NCBI RefSeq assembly: GCF_002575655.3
Contig: NC_053037.3
Coordinates: 444,137,793-444,201,792, forward strand
Direction: 5' to 3'
DNA length: 64,000 nucleotides
Source of the DNA: Aegilops tauschii subsp. strangulata
Lineage: Eukaryota; Streptophyta; Magnoliopsida; Poales; Poaceae
In this document: positions 34,922-46,679 of the stretch, piece by piece
How positions within the stretch are numbered: position 1 is the first letter of the stretch
Layout of the letters: each line of letters opens with the position of its first letter
Translations under genes and position numbers: made by a program
The notes under the pieces: generated by a model
What the model was told of the DNA's origin: nothing
The model's input: only the letters and a program-made list of their open reading frames with translations
Database searches by the model: none

Positions 34922-36900
34922 AAATGCACGGGGTTTAGTTGTAGCCTTTTCGAAGTAAGAGTATCGATCCCACAAGGAGCACAGGAATCAACTTTTTGCC
35001 TCTTGTAGTGAATTATGTATTTTTATGACTATGGATAATTGTAGACTTAAAGCAAAGTGAGGGCGGTAATAAATGGTGCTTGAGAAGTTGAACAAACTTT
35101 GAAGTAAATAGCATAAAAGTAAATAGAGAACAATGACTAAATTAACTGATGAAACCGCGGAGAAGTAAGGCGTTCCCAGGGAGTCCAGAATTCCCATTGG
35201 TATGTTTCTAGCGCATAGTATGAGATGGATACTTGAGCCACTGTTGACGATTATGCTGACCGGGGCTGGGTACAGTATATGTTCTACTCAAAGAAGACTT
35301 CGTGCCACACACGTCACCATCATAGTCTCCCTCATAGGGTTACAACTCATGATAATTAAGGTTTACCCCATGGACGCGGCCTTTCTAAGGGTTCTCCGTA
35401 ATTCCCCTATCAATTGCAAAAGTTAGGAGAAAAAGGCTTTTACTGTCACCTCGAATTACCTTCACATCCTAGTCTTTTACAACGACAGTGATATACTATG
35501 TGGCCATAAGGCACAAATGCTGAGTGGGGCCCCTTCACAACATTCATGAAGTTATTAAACTAATCATTCAACAGGGAATCTCATATCCAAAATAACGTTT
35601 CAGATCCTACACATACCAAAGTTCATCCATATCCCCGAGAACTAGGGGTCTACTCACACATGGAGACAACGAACATCATACAAGGGTGATGGCATATATG
35701 GATGAATTATTCAAATAACACATAAGATGATCCCCTAGGGTTCTTGATTTTACAATGATAAGGACGTGATGATGATGACGATGACAGTGGTGATGACGAT
35801 GACAGTGGTGATGATGTTGTAGCGCCCTTGTGTCCGATGAGGAAGATCCCTCTCTTCTCCTTGCCAATCCATCCTCCAGACGAACTCCGGAGGCTAGGGT
35901 TCTGCCCTCTAGATGAGTTTCTGGTCTCTCTGGGCGTCTGATCCACGATCTGATGTCACGGGGTGGAAATAGTTGATCCGGTGGTGGTGCTGGCACTCCA
36001 TACGATCGCCACTCCATACAACCGCCCGTACGAGCGGGCGCGGTCGTATGGAACGTCATCTTTTGCTGTGGAAGCACAACGGCGATTTCTTCTTCTGCCT
36101 TCTTGCTTGATTCTTTTATGGTAGGTGACTATCACTTTAAATACGTGATTCCACTACCATTTATGTGTATTTCTTCCATAATATGCTAAATGTTCCAAAA
36201 AGTGTTACATGAGGGATTATCAACAAAAAGAGATGCGCGAACGCAGTAAAATTCCATAAAGACCACCATGTAGGTACAAAATACTTAGTAAAATTATTAT
36301 ATAATTTGGACTCATCAATTTGACGTTCCATTCTTCGCACAGACGAACGATGCTAATTTTTCTTTGTGTTTTCCTTCATTGACTCATAATGTAGCATCGA
36401 GGGATACAATCATAACGAGCACACACTGATCTCTGCATAATTAGGATGCACACAATGAACACACGCAAAGAATTACGCTGGCTAATAGCAAAGTCAAATA
36501 AGAGTGAAGCTATGCCTACACGGATCAATAAAAAGAAGACAAATAATCTCGAAAGCGATGAAAATAAAGATCGATGACATACCTCACTGACTATTCGCAC
36601 CAACCATCTTTTGACAACACATATACCATGAGAAAGGTTCCCCAAAAGTGACGCATCCAAGAAGGGAACGACACGCAACTGCCGCCGTCGTTGGATCCAA
36701 CCATCGAGGGTGGGATCTTAGGTTTTCACTCTGGATATCACGTTCAACCAAACTCCAAGCAAAACCTTCATCAAGGTAACGATGCAAAATACGACGACAC
36801 TGCCAATTATAACCAACAAGGGTCAGATTTAGGTTTTTCACCCCAGAGCTCGAAATCTGGTACTTGAGAAGCAACACCCATCTGAAGTCATCATATGATG
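34922..36900. other. Unassigned, repeat-like sequence
   Basis: The stretch holds a (GAT/GAC)n-like microsatellite at about 35764-35820 and several short ORFs with no recognised domain. Parts (for example 36600-36860) resemble untranslated sequence I have seen repeatedly in wheat, but I cannot name the element. Confidence 0.35.
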
Positions 36901-37199
36901 TCACGTCCACTTGCCAAAATCCTAGCAGTTCAATGCATGTGTTGTCCGAGAGATGACCACGCTTGGGCGAGCAGATACTCGAGCCGCGCCAAAAGCTACT
37001 CGTTGCAACACAGTAAAGTCATCGGCAAGGGAGGAAGGTCGCCGGTACTTTCAAAATTCCAAGTCCAGGACAATCCAGAGTCCCCGCACTGTCCTTACAA
37101 GTGGCGGCCAACGGCTGACCAAAATCAAACGAGACCACCACACGTTGCCGTGCCATCCACACTTGCGGCTCTTGGTCTACGTCCTAGTTTAGTGATGAA

Positions 37200-37860
37200 G
37201 AAAGTGAAGGTTATATCGTGCACAACCGCTACCTCCTCTTCTCCAAGAAAAGAAGACCGGGGTTTCTGTACCTCCGCTGGTTGTTCACCTCGTCTCCGGT
37301 CTCCGGTGGCCCTAGGGCCATGGAGGCATGGTGGACCCCGGCCCTTGCCGGGGGGAAGGATCTTATTACTTTTTTAGGTGTTTTTATGAGTTTGTTTTGG
37401 GTTTGTGTCATGCTCAAGAAGACTAAGCGGTTGCAGCTTCTTGAAGATGAAATAAGGTTTTCCTCATCTAGTCTTTCGGTGATTCGTTTAGCGCCGTCAG
37501 AGGTCATGTGGAGGCGTGTCTCCAGCGGATCTCACAGGATTTGGTTGGCGCTGGTCTTCGGTGGATTTGTTTGGATCGAGTCTTTGTTCGTGTGTCTATA
37601 TGTTAGATTCTTTCGATCTATACTTCTTTTCATGGGTGATGGTTGTTGATCTAGTGCTTTGGTCCTATGAGTCTTTAGCACGATGACTTCCCAACTGTGT
37701 AGTACAACAAGTTTGGACCGACTCCGGTGAGGGAGGAACGATGACGGTGCCGCGCCTTCGGCTTGCTCTAGTGATTGTAGTTGTCGCTAGGTGGACTATA
37801 ACATTGTTGTATTTTTTTTATTTATATGCTCTTTATATTGTCATGGCATGATAAATACAT
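37200..37860 (+). mobile_element. LINE-like 3' end
   Basis: Contains phrases typical of grass LINE 3' regions: CTTTAGCACGATGACTTCCC, GCGCGCCTTCGG-like GCCGCGCCTTCGG, and TCGCTAGGTGG, ending in GGAAGTTTTCTTG near 37875. No RT domain is present, so the copy would be 5' truncated. No target duplication was found. The assignment is by remembered similarity. Confidence 0.45.
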
Positions 37861-38076
37861 GGGAAGTTTTCTTGGACAGAAATGATGTTCTGATGAAGAA
37901 AGGGAAAGATGCTTGCCACTTGAGCGGGCATGCCATCTGTTGTCATCTTTTGTAAACACCCAGCTCCTCCGAATCCACGCGCGCACTGATCTCTAGGCAC
38001 TGTGCTGGGTTTAACGGAAGAATGGGCAAGACACCGGTATTGACTTTTTGTTGTTGTTTTGGCGTTGTAACACTGT

Positions 38077-38214
38077 ACTACTGTTGCCTGAGCATGGAGT
38101 ATAAGTATACTGGGTATATACAACTACTGTTGCCTGAGCATGGAGTATAAGTATACAGTGTATATACAACTACTGTTGCCTGAGCATGGAGTATAAGTAT
38201 ACTGTGTATATACA
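38077..38214. repeat. 46-bp minisatellite, three units
   Basis: Units start at 38077, 38123 and 38169, each beginning ACTACTGTTGCCTGAGC and ending near TATATACAA. They differ at only two or three positions (TACTGGGTA, TACAGTGTA, TACTGTGTA). Confidence 0.95.
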
Positions 38215-38641
38215 ACAGGTTCAGGAGGCTACGATTAGTTTTTGTGTGCGTGTCCAAAACTAGTCGCGCAATGTGCAGGAGCAGCAGGAGTACATATTGC
38301 GGTGACCAGTCGAGTACAGAGCTCCGGTTGGTTGACCTACATTTGACTAGCTTCATTTGTGAACAACCAGACCGACTAATCCCCTTGGGCCTGCTTGTCT
38401 GCTCGTCTGTTAATTATGGCCAGTACACGCAGAGTCGCAGAGTGTAATTCAGAAGGGAAGAAAAGGCTGTGCGCTTATTGCCCGATGTAAGCTATGACTT
38501 TAGATCTGTGGGCAATACATAGGCAGATGCCACTTCAGACCATAGTCGCTGACACAGTTTGCAGCCCCCTCTGACATTTTAAAAGAAGGGATAAGCTCAC
38601 TGTGATTTGAGTTTAGCATTCAACCTTAAACTCCAATGCTA

Positions 38642-38722
38642 CTCCCTCCGTCCCATAATATAAAAACATTTTCTACACTAGCATAGTGTTAAAAACGCTT
38701 TTATATTATGGGACGGAAGGAG
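38642..38722. mobile_element. Stowaway MITE, 81 bp
   Basis: Flanked by TA (38640-38641 and 38723-38724). Ends CTCCCTCCGTCCCATAATAT and its inverse ATATTATGGGACGGAAGGAG pair almost fully, so the element folds into one hairpin. Classic Triticeae Stowaway (Tc1/Mariner). Confidence 0.92.
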
Positions 38723-39173
38723 TACTTCGGATTGACCCTTGCTCGACCTAAGACAAGAAGGTTTTGGCTCACACCGCGTATACATGTAAAAAAAGTTAAC
38801 AGAGGACCCGTGACAGTAAGGCATCTACAAGATCATCCATCCATTAACACACACACACTATGTATCTGTGGCTAGTCGGCGAACACGGATTCGGAAGCCG
38901 GTCATTCAACCATCTCCCCTAAACACATGTCTCTGTTTTTTTTTTAATTCTACAACACTCAAAATAATTACAGGAAAAAACATAATTCATTCATAAATAG
39001 CTTGCAAATATTGCTAGTAAAACAATAGTTCAAATGTAAACATTTCATCCGAGATAACCGGATGTTCAACAAGTTTTTTTGAATGCGTCGATTTCAAATT
39101 CAACAATACCTGATTCAGAATTGGCACAAGTCCTCCCACACACTGTTGCCCTTAAACTTCATCATACAAAGTA

Positions 39174-39473
39174 TTCCCTCCGTCCGGTGAAGAGTGTACA
39201 TTTGGCTTCAAAATTTGTCCACAAAAGAATGTACTTCTATCTTCCCAATGCACTTTAAAGTAGAAAAAATACTTCTCTCTCATCACATGGTAATCAAGAC
39301 CAATAACAATCTACACATGGTCTTCTTAATTTCTACATACACTTAGCTCATTGGAGGTTGGGTAATTAAAGAGGAGAGAGATGATGGCTTGCACATTTCC
39401 AATGCATTTTTTACTTCACTCAATAATTTGTCCTAAAATCTCCAAATGTACACTCTTCACTGGACGGAGGGAG
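39174..39473. mobile_element. Stowaway-like MITE, 300 bp
   Basis: Flanked by TA (39172-39173 and 39474-39475). The ends TTCCCTCCGTCCGGTGAAGA and TCTTCACTGGACGGAGGGAG are inverted, and the pairing continues inward through AGTGTACATTTGG. Confidence 0.9.
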
Positions 39474-39653
39474 TATGAATGTAAATGACCCGCCCTCCGT
39501 CCTGTAGTACATCACAACAGTGCGTCTGGGCTATACAGTGTGATGATTATCAAGTTGAAAGATTGAGTGAATCTTGAATTGACCAGCATAGCAACAAGAA
39601 GCAAAACTTACGATCTCCATGGTTGATGAGCCTGATGGCCACACTGTCTCCAC

Positions 39654-40360
39654 TCAAGCAATCGCACCGTAAAACTTCATGATGGCGTTGGAGATGGTGT
39701 ACCACCAATAGGCTAGCAACTTCACATTGCGAACATGCATCATGTGCAAGTCGTAGGGCGCGAAGTGCTTTTCCTCAAGAAACGAAGCACACACGGTTTG
39801 CCAAAACAGCGAGCCCCCTTGCATCATGCCTACAAAGTCTGCAAATACAACCCTCCTCTCATCGCACAACAACCCATCCTCCATCTCCGAGTACCCCGCG
39901 ATCGTGCTTACTCTAGAAAACAACAAGTTGAACAAAAAGGCTCTATGACATTTGACCGAACACCTGCCTAACGTGGTGTCCGGCATGGACGGTGTCGACG
40001 AGGAGGGGGGAGGGGGAGCGTACCTGGCTACGGATGAATCCTGGGTGGACAGCGGTGTAGTCCAACACGGGCAAGCATGTGGGTGGGGTTGCGAACGTTC
40101 GAGGATGCCTAGGCGGGTGCAGATGCAAAGGAATGTGGGCGCAGGGGCAGAGTGCAAGAAAAGTGCATCAGGAGGGTGAGTCCTACGTGACGATGGTCCA
40201 AACTCCCACAAAGCCCCCTCAGTTTTCATTTGGTTTGCGGGAATTCGGACAACTAGATTGTCTCGTGGACCAATGGGGTACCTTTTGGATGGAAAATTGA
40301 ATCCGGACAACTTGGTCCGGACGGTTGCGGGCGTTGTGAGGGTCCACGCTGGAGATGCCC
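39654..40360 (-). mobile_element. Harbinger fragment with ORF1-like sequence
   Basis: The right end GGAGATGCCC (40351-40360) followed by TTA is a Harbinger terminus like that of 16069-17319. The minus-strand frame (40310-39654) reads YSEMEDGLLCDERRVVFADF and LLAYWWYTISNAIMKFYG, the same Myb/NAM-type ORF1 protein family as 16583-16860. The other terminus is missing, so it is truncated on the left. The long upstream part of the frame is low-complexity and probably the untranslated leader. Confidence 0.7.
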
Positions 40361-40629
40361 TTAGTTACTTTACGAAACAACGCAGTCAAACGTTGCACAA
40401 GAACCACCAAAGGAAAAAAAGTACAGATTCAACCTTGCAACTTATGATGAGGATCCCAAAACAGAAAGGAAAAACAATCCGATCTTGCCAAACAAAATCA
40501 GTTAAAGACCAAAGGCACCGTCGCCGGAGACGAACTACTTGGAGCGGTGGCTTCGCTGCACCATCTCCACCACAACACCAAAGGAAACATCGTCACAAGC
40601 TTGGCCAGTGCTGGGCTCACAGGACTGCC

Positions 40630-42179
40630 TGATACGTCTCCAACATATCTATAATTCTTGATTGTTTCATGCTATTATATTACCAATCTTAGATACTTTA
40701 TATGCAATTTTATATCATTTTGGGGAACTAACCTATTAACTCGGTGCCCAGTGCCAGTTGCTGTTATTTGCTTATTTTTGGCTTTTAAGAAAATTAGTAC
40801 CAAACAAAGTCCAAACATGATGAAACTTTACAGTGACTTTTTATGGACCAGAAGGGACCCTAGAGCGTTTGGGAGGAGGCCAAAAGATCTACGGGAGAGT
40901 CACCAGCTCACCCGGCGCGCCCCAAGGGGACGCCCCCTGAGCTCATGGGTCTCACGCAGCTCTATTTGACCTAATTCCAACTCCATAAATTCCCAAATAT
41001 TCTCAAACCAACAGAGAGCCACCCGAAACACTTTTTCCGCCACCGCAAGCGTCCGTTCTTCTGCGATCCCATCTGATGCCTTTTTCGATACTCCGTCAGA
41101 GGGGGAATCGATCACGGAGGACTTCTACATCATCCTTACTGGACCTTGAATGACGTGTGAGTAGTTTACCACAGACCTACGGGTCCATAGCTAGTAGCTA
41201 GATGGATTCTTCTTTCTCTCCGATCTTCAATACAAAGTTCTTCATGATCTCCATGGAGTTCTATCCAATGTAATCTTCTTTTGCGGTCTGTTTGTTGGGA
41301 TCCGATGAATTGTGGGTTTATGATCAGATTACAAGCTAATTGAAAGTAATTGAGTCTTTTCTCAACTTTATTATGCACGATTGTTATAGTTGTGTATTTC
41401 TCTCCGGTCTATTCGTTTGGTTTGGCCAACTAGATTGATTTATCTTAAGTGGGAGAGGTGCTTTGTAATGGGTTCAATCTTGCGGTGTCCTCACCTCGTG
41501 ACATAAGGGGTAGCGAGGCACGTATTTGTATTGTTGTCATTAAGGGTAAAACGATGGGGTTTACTCATATTGCTTGAGTCTATTCTGTCTACATTATGTC
41601 ATCTTTCTTAAAGCGTTACTCTGTTTGTGATGAACTTAGTACCATAGATGCATGCTGGATAGCGGTCGATTGGTGTAGTAATAGTAGTAGATGCAGAATC
41701 GTTTTGTTCTACTTGTCACAGATGTAATGCCTATATACATGATCATTGCCCTGAATAACATCATAACTATGTGCTTTTCTATCAATTGTCCAACAGTAAT
41801 TTGTCTACCCACTGTATGCTACTTATTCAAGAGAGAAGCCTCTAATGAAAACTATGGCCCCTCGGTCTACCTTTATCATATTACAAAAATCAAAAATACC
41901 TTGCTGCAATTTACTATCTTTTATTTTTTTACCATTTATATATCTACCACTACCAGATTTTATCCCTGCAAGTAATGAGTTCAAGGGGATTGTCAACCCT
42001 CTTGCCTGCGTTGGGTGCAAGTATTTGCTCTTGTATGTGCAGATACTGTTCACTAGGTTTTGCGTGATTCTCCTATTGGTTCGATAACCATCGTTCTCAC
42101 TAAAGGAAGTACTTATCAGCTACTATATTGCTTCACCCTTCCTCTTCGAAAAAAATTCCAACGCGGCTCACAAGTAGCA
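40630..42179 (+). mobile_element. Solo LTR, 1550 bp (Sabrina/WHAM-type gypsy)
   Basis: It starts TGATACGTCTCCAAC and ends CAAGTAGCA. Flanks are CTGCC (40625-40629) and CTGAC (42180-42184), a target duplication with one change. The start matches LTRs I associate with Triticeae gypsy elements of the Sabrina/WHAM kind; the family name is from memory. Its end matches the complement of the LTR end at 62158. It is clearly older than that copy, with many small changes. Confidence 0.8.
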
Positions 42180-42261
42180 CTGACTCCCATCAGGAATGAA
42201 CATCAGCAAAGATGCTCCTGCAAGTCGCCCTTTGATGACAAGAAGCGGGGAGTGACAGAGG

Positions 42262-43255
42262 CTTAGTAGGCGCCCTGAAGCGGCTGGCCTCCACCAACAA
42301 CGCGCCGGTCGTGCGGGGGACGAAGAACAGCGACAACCGCCTGTGGTGGGGCAACCCCGGCCACACGCTCCACGCCGTCCTCCATTGACGTACCCTGCCG
42401 CCCCGGTCCCGCGCCGGAGCGGCGGCCAATGGATGCTGAGGAGGACCGGTTCCTCTTCTTCCTCCTCCCGCTCCTCCGCCCGCTCCTCCTCCCACTCCTC
42501 CGGGTCACCGGCGCTGTTCAGCGTCAAGGACAAGCCCGCGGAGACGCCGCTCAGGCGGCGCACCCGCAGCGCTGGCATCGTCATCAACGAGGGCGGGCGC
42601 GCCTCCTCCTCGGCTCCTCCCCGCGTCGTCAAGCCGAAGACGGAGCCGGGGCTCGCCGCCGTGAAGACGGAGCTAGGGCTCGCCGGCGTGAAGATGGAGC
42701 CGGGGCTCGGCGACGCGGCGGCCTTGAAGTGGGCGTGCAAAGACTGGGCGCGGACGGAGCTGGAGAGTCAGTGCCGCGCCCTAGAGCAGATGGCCGCTCG
42801 GCGCCGTGGCCGCGACGAGGGAGGCGTCGTCGTTCTCGACGACGACAGCGACGACGATGCACCGCCACCGGTCCGCCAGGGCGACCCTGGGCACGGGTCC
42901 AGCAGGGGCAGCCGCGTGAAGGAGGAGAAGGACGACGAGGACAACAGCGGCAACGACGACGGCGGCCACTTCACCGCGCTCAGCCGTTCTTCGGCCTGTA
43001 GTTCCGGCCTTTTTTAAGTATTTACCTTCGCTATGTAAAAAAACTATTGAAGTCGCCTAAGTAATGTCATGTTTGCCGAATTTTAGCCGAATCTTTGTCC
43101 CTTTGGCCGAATTTTAGCCGAATCTTTGTTCAAAAAACTTTAAATAAGGCATCTGGGGCGACGCTGGGGCCGGCGGCTGGGAACCAGATCGACCCCAAGT
43201 CTATTTTAGCGGCGATTTTACGAGCCCCCTGGGGGGCCAACTGCTGGAGATGCTC
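42262..43255 (+). mobile_element. Harbinger-like remnant carrying an acidic repetitive ORF
   Basis: The right border GGAGATGCTC (43246-43255) followed by TTA resembles a Harbinger end; the left border was not found. The block contains the ORF described separately. I recall very similar proteins as highly repeated in wheat, which supports a mobile origin. Confidence 0.45.
42343..43017 (+). CDS. Hypothetical acidic protein with repeated VKxE motifs
   Basis: The open frame encodes up to 224 residues. From N to C it shows PVPRRSGGQW, a serine run, RRRTRSAGIVINEGGR, and then tandem repeats built on KTEPGL/VKTELGL/VKMEPGL (about residues 98-122). A helix-like segment follows, then an aspartate run (VVLDDDSDDD) and RVKEEKDDE. 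Just upstream, another frame (about 42275-42385) reads DNRLWWGNPGHTLHAVL and ends in a stop. That segment normally precedes this one, so a frameshift probably separates them and the true start is lost. No enzyme domain. The VKxE units match the general sumoylation consensus, which is inference only. Confidence 0.4.
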   Translation: MVGQPRPHAPRRPPLTYPAAPVPRRSGGQWMLRRTGSSSSSSRSSARSSSHSSGSPALFSVKDKPAETPLRRRTRSAGIVINEGGRASSSAPPRVVKPKTEPGLAAVKTELGLAGVKMEPGLGDAAALKWACKDWARTELESQCRALEQMAARRRGRDEGGVVVLDDDSDDDAPPPVRQGDPGHGSSRGSRVKEEKDDEDNSGNDDGGHFTALSRSSACSSGLF

Positions 43256-43346
43256 TTAGCCCCCTCTACATCACATGTTCATTCACCACGCTAGGAAGAA
43301 AACACACACACAGACACACAGAGGCCGAATCCCGACTTTGAGATCT

Positions 43347-43480
43347 GTTGCAACCATAAGGGTGATTTATCGCCATATCGGCTGATTTATCGGTCGATTT
43401 ACCTCATCGGTGAGACACCGGTAAGCGATATCGGCCGATTTATCGGAATATTGGAAGATATCTTGAACAGTGGTTGCAAC
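43347..43480. repeat. Short inverted-repeat element
   Basis: 134 bp bounded by GTTGCAACCA and TGGTTGCAAC, a perfect 10-bp inverted repeat. The interior has several CGATTTATCG-like words. No target duplication was found, so mobile origin is uncertain. Confidence 0.4.
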
Positions 43481-43864
43481 AAAGAAGCTTATTCTTGGAG
43501 CAACTGGCGGTGACTCCCCTCCGGCTCCGACCACCGGAGCACTACAAGGTGCACATCAGCCACCGCAAACCCCATACGTGGCCCACAAGCTCTAGCTAAA
43601 CAGTCAAGCAAACGAGCTTATTCAAGGGATCACGAGTGTTATAGTCACCCTTGACGATAACCTGAACAATCACTAGCAGCCACTGCATGTAGCTTGTAAA
43701 TGGCGGCGACACGACAAGGAATTTTTTATCAACATGACCAAATTCAGCAATAAAATTCAAATAATAAATAAGATAAAAAATCAAAAAAGTTCATCAATAA
43801 TTTTGAGGAAAACAAAATAACAGAGAAATCATTAAAATGGGAGTTTAAGAAAATTGGTGGTGGT

Positions 43865-45164
43865 CCCCCTCGGCCCCCGCGTCGCTCCCAGGGGGGCGAC
43901 TCGGGTGGCGAAACCCTAGCCGCCGCCCCAAGCCCCCCTCCTCCCCTCCCTCCCCTCGCCGTCGCCGGAGGATGCTGGCGGGCGAAGCCCTCGCCGGTGG
44001 ACGGCGGCGACGGGGCCCTTGTTCGTGGGTTCGCGCACTGCTCTTTGGTGTGCTGGAGTGGCGGGAGCGCGCGGTGGCGAGGCAGGCGGTTGTCTGTGCT
44101 CAGGGGAGGTCGTGATGATGTGGATTGCGCGCGCGGTGGCGGCAGAGATGAGGGTGCCCAAATCTGGGCCGCGCGGGCCCGCCCTGGCCTGCGATTCTCT
44201 TTCTGCCCCAACCCACCCGTCCCCCTCCCGGCCGCCGCCGGTGGTAGCCGCTGGGTGGGTGTGCACGCGCGCGGCGGTTCTTGATGGCTGTTGTTTGCTG
44301 TGCCCGGCGGTTCCTGGCGGCGGATGCCGCGGGCCGGCGCGGCGTCAGCGCGGTGCAGGTGGCTGCTGTTGCCTGCTCGTCGCGCTCCCGGCGGTGGCCG
44401 GCCTGCTGGCGCTGCGTCGGTCGGTGCTCCTCCTGTGACGACAACGCTCCTAGGCATCCCTCCATGTGTGCTGGTCTTCTCCGACGTTCTTCGCCAAGTC
44501 TGGTCTGCCATTGCATCTGAGGTCTTTGTTCATGGGTCGGAGCGACCCGCGCGGCGACGGCCTGCGCTGTCAAGGGCGACGCCCGAGGGTGTCGTCACCT
44601 CCTTGGAGGCGTTGGCATGACCCTGACCAGATCTCCTCCTTGAGCACCAGGAGAAACCCCAGGTCCGGCCTCCCGGACCGGGCAGCGGCGGCGTCTCAGC
44701 GCCGTTCCTCTTTTGAAGGCGCTGCTTTGGCTGCAAGTGGAGTTTGATGCGGCAGATGGAGGCTGGTGATGCATCGCGCTGGCGTAGACTGCTACACAGG
44801 GAGCAGATCACAACGTACACCAGCGCCCATGCTTCCCCAACTATTGTTTCACCCGTTCCTGTTAGGCCCTGCCCTTCGCCCGCCGACTCTCTAGGCACAT
44901 GGGTGCGAGGTACGTTGGCCTGGGCAGTCCTGGAGATGCAATCGTCCCTGGAGGCGTTTGGCAATGACGCTGACGCTGCCCTGCTGGGCGAGGCCTAATG
45001 TCGTTGCGTGTCTGTAGTTGAGGGCACCTCCTCACCTAGTTGTAGTCGCTTGGTGAGGACGGTCGTGTATGTGTGTGTGTGTGTCCCTCCTTTCTGGAGG
45101 TTCTACCCCCGATGTCTTCCTGTTAAATGAAATGAAACGCAAAGTCTCTTGCGTTTTCTCGAAA
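43865..45164 (+). mobile_element. Non-LTR (LINE-type) insertion, 1.3 kb
   Basis: Flanked by an exact 15-bp duplication AAAATTGGTGGTGGT (43850-43864 and 45165-45179). The 3' end reads GAAACGCAAAGTCTCTTGCG, then TTTTCTCG and an A run, a LINE-type tail. The GC-rich 5' part includes GAAACCCTAGCCGCCGCC. No RT or endonuclease domain could be read, so it is either heavily deleted or a non-autonomous relative. ORFs on both strands here are GC-driven. Confidence 0.7.
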
Positions 45165-45170
45165 AAAATT

Positions 45171-45226
45171 GGTGGTGGTGGTGGTGGTGGTGGTGGTGTG
45201 TGTGTGTGGGGGGGGGGGGGGGGGGC
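45171..45226. repeat. (GGT)n-(GT)n-G(n) simple repeat
   Basis: Directly follows the LINE target duplication: GGT units, then GT units, then about 18 G. It probably grew from the GGTGGTGGT in the duplicated target. The G run is prone to sequencing error. Confidence 0.9.
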
Positions 45227-46640
45227 TGAGAAAGGATTGGTGCGAATCCGAAAAGGTTCAATTCTTCCATGAAAATAATGACGCAACTCCAAAATATTTC
45301 AAAAGACACCCCACACAAGATATTTGATAAATTTTTGTCATATTTACCTACCATTTCATATTTGTATGTTCTTTATTTCATTTTCATAATTTCCCTTTAT
45401 TTGTAGAATTATTAAAAAATTGAATTGCTTGTTTTTATGTTCCCACATTTTATGATTTTAGTTGACTCTGAATTCGTGTAGAGAAGAACGACAATCGACC
45501 AATTTCTGGATGACATGTCCATTATGCTAGTAAAAAAATAACATGTAGAAATCAAGTTTGAACATTGGACGCCGACATGGAAGTTCAAGGACGTTGCCTA
45601 CAAAAAAAATCCGAATTGCTTGATTTTTGGGTTCCCTCGTTGTATGATTTTGTTTAGCTTGTGCAAATATCTCATGTATGATAGGTATTTTAAAAAGGAC
45701 CCGCCTATAGTTCATTCACATTTTATTCTTCTAAATTTGCAGTTGGTTTGTTGTAAATGTTGGACAATTGTGCAAATATCTCACCAAAAACATCTCCTGT
45801 CAATCTTCCCCATCTTCTTCTGCTAGTGACCCACCCTATCTGGCCAACAAGTTTTCTCCTTTGCCGTCACCTTGTGCCTCGGCTGCTTGCCTTGACCTAA
45901 CCAGCACGACCGATGGTCCTGTTGTCGGCCTAGGCCATTCCCCGACATCGAAGCTCGCCCATTCCCCAACTCTAACCCCCGCAAGGCAATCAAAACTCTA
46001 CCATTGCCTCTAGTTTCACCGCCAATCCGCATTGCCAACGCCTCGGCGCCCGGCCCATGCTCGCCTCGTCTTAGGTGCCGTTACATCCACGATGATGCTC
46101 ACATGTGGCCGTCGCGCTTTAGAGAAAAAGCAGTCCTCTGATGTATAACAAATGCATTAGAAAATTTCGATGTCCGCATTCTGCAGTGTCATTCTCTAAT
46201 TTTCGAATAAGAGAAAAATGCCATTCTCTTGTTTCAAGGCATGTTAAAAAATGTTAAGAGTTTCATACATTCTCTCTGAGCTAGCATTTTCCCTGCTTCT
46301 TCAATTTAAAAAAAAGCTAGCATTTCCCTACAACTTTTGCAATACATTTCTAATAACAATTGAAACAAAAGAACTGCAAATTCCAAATTTCCGAGGATGC
46401 CGGGGAAGAAACAAAATTTCCTCGGTCGTCCCAGTTCGCCAAACCGAGGAACAGCCTCTCCATGCCTTCATGGACTGGTACGGGGGAGAGAGGAAAATAA
46501 AGCCGGGCATAGAAGGGTATGGGGGACCCGGCAGAGCCGCTTTTACTTTTGGCTGCCATCTTCTGGGCCGCCAACGCAGGGAAGAAAACATAGGGTGCCG
46601 TGTGCGACCGCAGTGACTGGCCTGGCTTGGCTACCCCCTC
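45227..46640. other. Upstream flank of the RSS3-like gene
   Basis: No repeat with clear borders and no gene recognised. It becomes GC-rich from about 46,390. From about 46,690 it is rich in GAGAGAG, as in many grass 5' untranslated regions. A TATA box could not be placed with confidence. Confidence 0.4.
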
Positions 46641-46679
46641 AGACTCAGAGCAGAGCGCCTTTCGGTTTACCCTCGCCCC

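Noticed and set aside
43744..44573. 255-codon and 157-codon ORFs on the minus strand
   Set aside because: They overlap other long frames on both strands in very GC-rich LINE-type sequence. The product is alanine/arginine/proline-rich with no domain, and the 3' part runs out of the element into AT-rich flank.
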